NCBI GenBank assembly: GCA_029932425.1
Contig: JAOZQC010000031.1
Coordinates: 1 to 10,676, forward strand
From: Planctomycetota bacterium
GTDB lineage: Bacteria; Planctomycetota; JAJSAM01
DNA length: 10,676 nt
Direction of reading: 5' to 3'
The position numbers and the translations under genes are program-made. The notes under the pieces were generated by a model, which was not told the origin of the DNA, did no database searches, and worked only from the letters and a program-made list of their open reading frames with translations. How positions within the stretch are numbered: position 1 is the first letter of the stretch; each line of letters starts with the position of its first letter. This document shows, in pieces, positions 7,193 to 10,676 of this stretch.

Positions 7193-8970
7193 CCGTCCAC
7201 CTCCATCGCGGGGAGCACGACCTGGAACCGGGCCCCACCCTCCGCGGGGTTCTCCACCTCGATCCGCCCTCCGTGCCGCTCCACGATGCCCCAGCTCACC
7301 GCCAGGCCCAGGCCGTGGGTGGCCTTCGTGGAGAAGAAGGGTTCGAAGAGCCGGCCCCGGGCTTCCTCGGGCACGCCGGGCCCGGTGTCCGCCACGGAGA
7401 GCCGGCAGGTCCGGTCCTCGGGATCGAAGCGGGTGCCGATCCGGATCTCCCCCTCGCCGCGCATCATCTCCGCCGCGTTCACCATGAGGTTCAGCACCAC
7501 CTGCTGGAGCTGCTGCGGGTCCCCGGACACGTGGGGCAGGTCCCCGGAAAGCTCCCTCCGGATCCGGATGTCCTTGAAGAGGGCCAGCTTGGAGACGAGG
7601 GCGAGGACGCTCTCCGCCACCTCGTTCAGGTCCACCGTCTGCTTGCGCGGCGTGGTCTGCCGGGCGAAGTCGAGGAGGTTGCGGACGATCTCCCGGCACC
7701 GGAGCGTCTCCCGCACGATGACCCGGTAGTCCTCCGACCGCGGATCGTCCTCCTCCACGTCCTCCAGGAGGTCCTCCGCGTAGGCGAGGATGCCCGTGAG
7801 GGGGTTGTTGATCTCGTGGGCGACCCCCGCCGCGAGCTTCCCCACCGCGGCCAGCTTGTCCGCCTGGATCAGCTCCTGCTGCAGGCGCTTCTCCTCGGTG
7901 ACGTCCCGGGAGATGGTGCAGACACCCACCACGTCCCCCTTGTAGTCGAGCAGGGGAAAGCGCTCCGTCTTCAGGTGGTACTCCCTCCCCTTCAGCACCA
8001 GCGTCTCCTCGTAGGTGATGTGCCGCTTCTGCTCCATGGCCTCCCGGTCGTGCTTCGAGATGAGCTCGGCGATCTCGGGGGGATACAGCTCGTGGACCGT
8101 CTTGCCCACGCACTCGTAGGCCCACATGTCGAAGAGCTCGGCGGTGGCGGCGTTCATCACGAGGTACCGCCCCTCCCGGTCCTTCATGGAGATGAAGTCG
8201 CGGGCGGAGTCGATGAGCCGCCGGAACCGCCAGTTCGACTCCTCCACCTCCCGCTTCAGACGGACCCGCTCGTTGACCGGGTGCCGCGACTCCACGAGCC
8301 GGTCGATCTCTCCCCCGTCGTTCCGGAGGGGGGAGATCGTGACCTCGTAGTGCTCCTCCTCCCCGTCCCTCCCCCGGGTCACCTGGACCAGGCTCATCCG
8401 CTTCCCCGTGCGCAGGACCTCGTTCAGGGGACAGGTGATGCCCGCCTGCTCCAGGCTCTCCTCCGTCCCGCAGAGGGCGTCGTGGCAGCGGAGCCCGAGG
8501 GCTTCCTCGCGGGAGAGGCCGCTCATGCGCACGAACTCCGCGTTCACCGCCTGGATCCTCATCTCCCGGTCCAGGACGAAGACGATGTCGGGCATGCTGT
8601 CGAGGATCTCCTGCACCTGCTCCCGCTCGCGGCGGAGCTGGCGCTCCGCGTGCAGGAGGTCCCAGAAGAGCCGCGCCATCACGTGGTCCATGACCCGGAC
8701 GCCGGGGGGTACCCGGTGATAGATGTCCTCCGCCACCCGCTCGTTCCCGGTGAGCTCCACCACCATCTCGAGCCCGGGAAGATCCATCACCTCGGAGAGC
8801 TCGGAGCAGGTGGGGATGCCGCGTTCCCGGGCGAACACCAGGCCGGGCGCGCGCTCCTCCCGGTCGCACACCAGCGCCACGTCGAGCCGGAGCTCGCTCA
8901 AGCCTCCCTCGAGGATGAACTCGAGGAGGGAGCGGCACCCCTTGCCCGCTCCCACGATCGCCGTCTTCAT
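7189..8970 (-). CDS. PAS-domain sensor histidine kinase with N-terminal Rossmann-like domain
   Basis: A 593-aa protein without obvious membrane segments, so a cytoplasmic sensor. Residues 1-100 resemble an NAD(P)- or nucleotide-binding Rossmann fold: AIVGAGKGCRSLLEFI (4-19), an acidic residue after strand 2 (VALVCD, 31-36), then VVELTGNERV (70-79) and VRVMDHVMARLFWDLL (91-106). A short coiled linker follows. PAS 1 is about 115-235 and holds Cys162, Cys167 and Cys180 (the last in CPL); PAS 2 is about 245-362. The HisKA box is AAGVAHEINNP (380-390) with His385 as phospho-acceptor. The HATPase domain has N494/N498 (N box), VADTGPGVP (G1, 526-534), LFEPFFSTK (541-549) and HGLGLA (G2, 552-557). 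It is of the NtrB-like family. Its start overlaps the kinase-like gene's stop and its end overlaps the response regulator's start, both as ATGA, so the regulator is the expected phosphotransfer partner. Confidence 0.95.
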   Translation of the reverse strand: MKTAIVGAGKGCRSLLEFILEGGLSELRLDVALVCDREERAPGLVFARERGIPTCSELSEVMDLPGLEMVVELTGNERVAEDIYHRVPPGVRVMDHVMARLFWDLLHAERQLRREREQVQEILDSMPDIVFVLDREMRIQAVNAEFVRMSGLSREEALGLRCHDALCGTEESLEQAGITCPLNEVLRTGKRMSLVQVTRGRDGEEEHYEVTISPLRNDGGEIDRLVESRHPVNERVRLKREVEESNWRFRRLIDSARDFISMKDREGRYLVMNAATAELFDMWAYECVGKTVHELYPPEIAELISKHDREAMEQKRHITYEETLVLKGREYHLKTERFPLLDYKGDVVGVCTISRDVTEEKRLQQELIQADKLAAVGKLAAGVAHEINNPLTGILAYAEDLLEDVEEDDPRSEDYRVIVRETLRCREIVRNLLDFARQTTPRKQTVDLNEVAESVLALVSKLALFKDIRIRRELSGDLPHVSGDPQQLQQVVLNLMVNAAEMMRGEGEIRIGTRFDPEDRTCRLSVADTGPGVPEEARGRLFEPFFSTKATHGLGLAVSWGIVERHGGRIEVENPAEGGARFQVVLPAMEVDG

Positions 8971-9941
8971 CCCGTTCCCCCCGCTCGGTCCAGCATCTCC
9001 TGCACCCTTCTCAAGTCCGCCGTCAGCTCGCCGACCTCCTCGTAGAACTCCGTGGTCCCGAAGGAGAAGCGCATGAGGATCTCGTTGAGCTCGCCCGGGA
9101 TCCAGGGGAAGAGCTTCCCGAGGTTCATGATGCGATGCACGAAGAACGCGGAGGCGTCCTCCTTCCCCAGCACCACGCCGGGATCGGCGGGCTTCAGGCG
9201 ACCCGCCCGGAGCTCGTGGAAGGTGTGCTCCCCCTTGCCCACGAGGTGGAGGAGCACGTTGCCGAGGGACCAGACGTCGAAGTCGGAGACGTCCTGGCTC
9301 AGATCGAAGTCGATCCATCGGAGCCGGCCCGTCTCCCTCTCCACGATGAGGTGGTCGGCGCGGATGTCCCCGTGGCAGAGGCCCGACTCGTGGAGCATGC
9401 CGATGCCTTCCACCGCGTCCACGAAACGCCGGAGGAGGCCGGGAAAGACCGTCTCGAAGTAGGTCCGGTGGTCGAGGGTGATCTGCTGCAGGTACCGGTA
9501 GAGGCTCGGACCGGGGATGAAGTCGATGACCCGGACCTCGTTGCCCCGCTCGTCGGGGACGATCCCCCCCTGCATGAACCGCTCGTCGCCCCGCACCCGA
9601 TCGAGCACCGCCCCCTCCTTGCGGGCGCTGCGGTAGCACCGGATGCCGAGCAGGCCGATCCGGATCCGGAATTCCTCGGCGAACACGAGCTTCAGGATCT
9701 TCACCTCCCCCGTGTCGAGATCGATGGCCCGCTTCACCCAGAGCTTGGGCTCGTCGTCGAGGCCGAAGCGTCCTTCCCGCATGTCGCCGCGGATCAGGTA
9801 GTGGCGGTCTCCGAGCCTCACCACCTGGCCCCGCCAGATGTTCATGAACTGCGTGGTGTCCGTGCGGACGTCCACCTCGCCCCGGACGGGCCGGCCCGTG
9901 ATCTCCTCGATGCGCTCTGCCAGGCTCCCGGAGAGACTCAT
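8967..9941 (-). CDS. Divergent protein kinase-like protein
   Basis: A 324-aa protein with the two-lobe kinase fold. Seen: a probable strand-3 lysine in VKILKLVF (Lys84 or Lys81), a hinge-like EVRVIDFIPGPSLYRYL (135-151), the catalytic loop LCHGDIRADHLIV (188-200) with Asp192, and IDFDLS (210-215) in place of DFG, with Asp211 as metal-binding residue. FDVWSLGNVLLHLVGKGEHT (221-240) matches the DxWSxG block of Ser/Thr kinases. In the loop, His197 stands where kinases usually have the metal-binding Asn, and Arg194 stands where Ser/Thr kinases have Lys, so it may be a divergent active kinase or a pseudokinase. HGD loops are also common in small-molecule and antibiotic kinases, so the substrate is open. 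The stop overlaps the histidine kinase start (ATGA). No Shine-Dalgarno precedes the ATG; the nearby promoter candidate would give an almost leaderless mRNA. Confidence 0.85.
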   Translation of the reverse strand: MSLSGSLAERIEEITGRPVRGEVDVRTDTTQFMNIWRGQVVRLGDRHYLIRGDMREGRFGLDDEPKLWVKRAIDLDTGEVKILKLVFAEEFRIRIGLLGIRCYRSARKEGAVLDRVRGDERFMQGGIVPDERGNEVRVIDFIPGPSLYRYLQQITLDHRTYFETVFPGLLRRFVDAVEGIGMLHESGLCHGDIRADHLIVERETGRLRWIDFDLSQDVSDFDVWSLGNVLLHLVGKGEHTFHELRAGRLKPADPGVVLGKEDASAFFVHRIMNLGKLFPWIPGELNEILMRFSFGTTEFYEEVGELTADLRRVQEMLDRAGGTG

Positions 9942-9949
9942 GCGGCGTG

Positions 9950-9978
9950 AGCCTACGGGCCCCCCGGGACGCGGTCAA
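9950..9978 (-). promoter_or_regulatory. Candidate promoter of the kinase-sensor-regulator operon
   Basis: On the minus strand, TTGACC (complement of 9973-9978, five of six -35 bases) is followed after 17 nt by TAGGCT (complement of 9950-9955, three of six -10 bases). Transcription would start near 9943, only a few bases from the ATG at 9941, which fits the lack of a ribosome binding site there. The weak -10 keeps confidence low. Confidence 0.35.
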
Positions 9979-9994
9979 GGCCGGCGGAGCCCGG

Positions 9995-10676
9995 CTACTC
10001 CTTCTTCGCCGGGGGAGCGGCGAAGGGATCCCGCTTCCAGGGCGGGGGCTCGTAGGCGGCGGGAGGGGCGGGCTCGAGCCCGCGGAGGTAGATGTCCCGG
10101 GCCGCCTCGAAGCTCTTGTTCACGCCCGCCTGGCGCAGGGCCGCGAAGAGGCGGCCCGCCCGCTCCTTCAACGGGGTGTAGGTGTGGAAGGTGAGCCGGA
10201 GGAGCACCTCCCCCCCGAAGTCCCCCTCCGCGACGCGGAGGAGCAGGAGGTCGGCGGGCGCGTTCCCGTCCTCCAGCGCGCGCACGAAGCGGAGCAGGGA
10301 GGGGCCCGGCCCCGCCGCGGTGAGCTCCACCGTGAAGCGCGCGGCCCCTTCCTCGTCCTCCTCCCGCCGGCGCGGGACCACGGCCGACACGAGCACCCCG
10401 GAGGTCCGCTTGGCCCGGAGGAGGAGGCCCTGGATGCCTCCCATTCCGGTGACCTGGTGCTCCGTCTGCTTGCCGATGCGGGCCTCGAGCAGGAGGATGT
10501 CGCGGGCGAGGTCCGGGAGGCTCTTCCCCTCGGAGAGCGCGGGGACGGGCACCACCCGGTCCCACTCCTCCGCCGGAGTGCTCGCCTCGAGCTCGAGATC
10601 GAAGCCCCGGGCGCCGGCCGAGAGCCGGACCACGGGCGTTTCCACGGTGCGGAAGATCCGTCCCAGCTCCCCCCCG
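9995..10676 (-). CDS. Probable PilO/GspM-like pilus or secretion assembly protein, C-terminal part
   Basis: The visible 226 codons (225 residues plus a TAG stop) run open to the right edge, so the true start is probably outside the window. A GTG at 10645 is possible but has no ribosome binding site. Residues from GGIQGLLLRAKRTSGVLVSA through FTVELTAAGPGPSLLRFVRALED to EVLLRLTFHTYTP have the order of the ferredoxin-like domain of PilO and GspM proteins. These are inner-membrane alignment-complex components of type IV pili and type II secretion, usually with an N-terminal membrane helix, which here would lie off the window. The C-terminus is proline-rich and ends with KRDPF and a charged tail; an RDPF element also occurs in PilP-type proteins. 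The assignment rests on pattern only; an unrelated ferredoxin-like protein is possible. It lies 53 bp upstream of the kinase-like gene and is probably a separate unit, given the promoter candidate between them. Confidence 0.5.
   Translation of the reverse strand, partial: GGELGRIFRTVETPVVRLSAGARGFDLELEASTPAEEWDRVVPVPALSEGKSLPDLARDILLLEARIGKQTEHQVTGMGGIQGLLLRAKRTSGVLVSAVVPRRREEDEEGAARFTVELTAAGPGPSLLRFVRALEDGNAPADLLLLRVAEGDFGGEVLLRLTFHTYTPLKERAGRLFAALRQAGVNKSFEAARDIYLRGLEPAPPAAYEPPPWKRDPFAAPPAKKE

Noticed and set aside
7273..9045. Long plus-strand open frame antisense to the histidine kinase
   Set aside because: Shadow of the clearly conserved minus-strand kinase; no recognisable domain in its translation.

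Overview
The window is GC-rich throughout and tightly packed with genes. It carries eight protein-coding genes: six complete, two cut by the window edges. The gene content (2-oxoglutarate dehydrogenase, TypA/BipA, a PAS histidine kinase with an N-terminal nucleotide-fold domain, a PilO/GspM-like protein) points to a Gram-negative bacterium. The sensor kinase architecture resembles those of high-GC Desulfobacterota (former Deltaproteobacteria). That placement is an inference from protein style only; no rRNA or other phylogenetic marker is present.

Layout. (1) 1-2873, minus strand: sucA, the E1 subunit of 2-oxoglutarate dehydrogenase, joined by an ATGA overlap to the first 18 codons of sucB (E2), which leaves the window on the left. 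(2) 2874-3002: a short divergent intergenic region with a plausible plus-strand promoter. (3) 3003-5485, plus strand: a small sulfotransferase-fold gene followed 20 nt later by typA/bipA, a ribosome-associated GTPase. (4) 5415-6119, minus strand: a class I SAM-dependent methyltransferase whose 3' end overlaps the 3' end of bipA by 71 bp. (5) 6120-6415: 296 bp without a supported gene, holding a likely intrinsic terminator for the upstream minus-strand operon and a short palindrome near the methyltransferase start. (6) 6416-9941, minus strand: three genes joined by two ATGA overlaps, in transcription order a divergent protein-kinase-like protein, a Rossmann-PAS-PAS histidine kinase and a response regulator. 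(7) 9995-10676, minus strand: the C-terminal part of a probable PilO/GspM-like protein, running off the right edge.

The most unusual part is the three-gene signalling unit in (6). The response regulator has no DNA-binding or enzymatic output domain. After a glycine-rich linker it carries a domain that aligns without gaps over about 45 residues to the C-terminal half of glycine cleavage H protein, but glycine replaces the lysine that would carry lipoate. Its receiver domain also has threonine in place of the near-invariant lysine. The partner histidine kinase begins with a nucleotide-binding-like Rossmann domain, and the first gene is a kinase-fold protein with an altered catalytic loop. The three are very likely co-transcribed and translationally coupled, and may form a signalling pathway that senses metabolic or redox state and acts by protein-protein contact. 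No tRNA, rRNA, CRISPR array, insertion sequence or other mobile element was seen.
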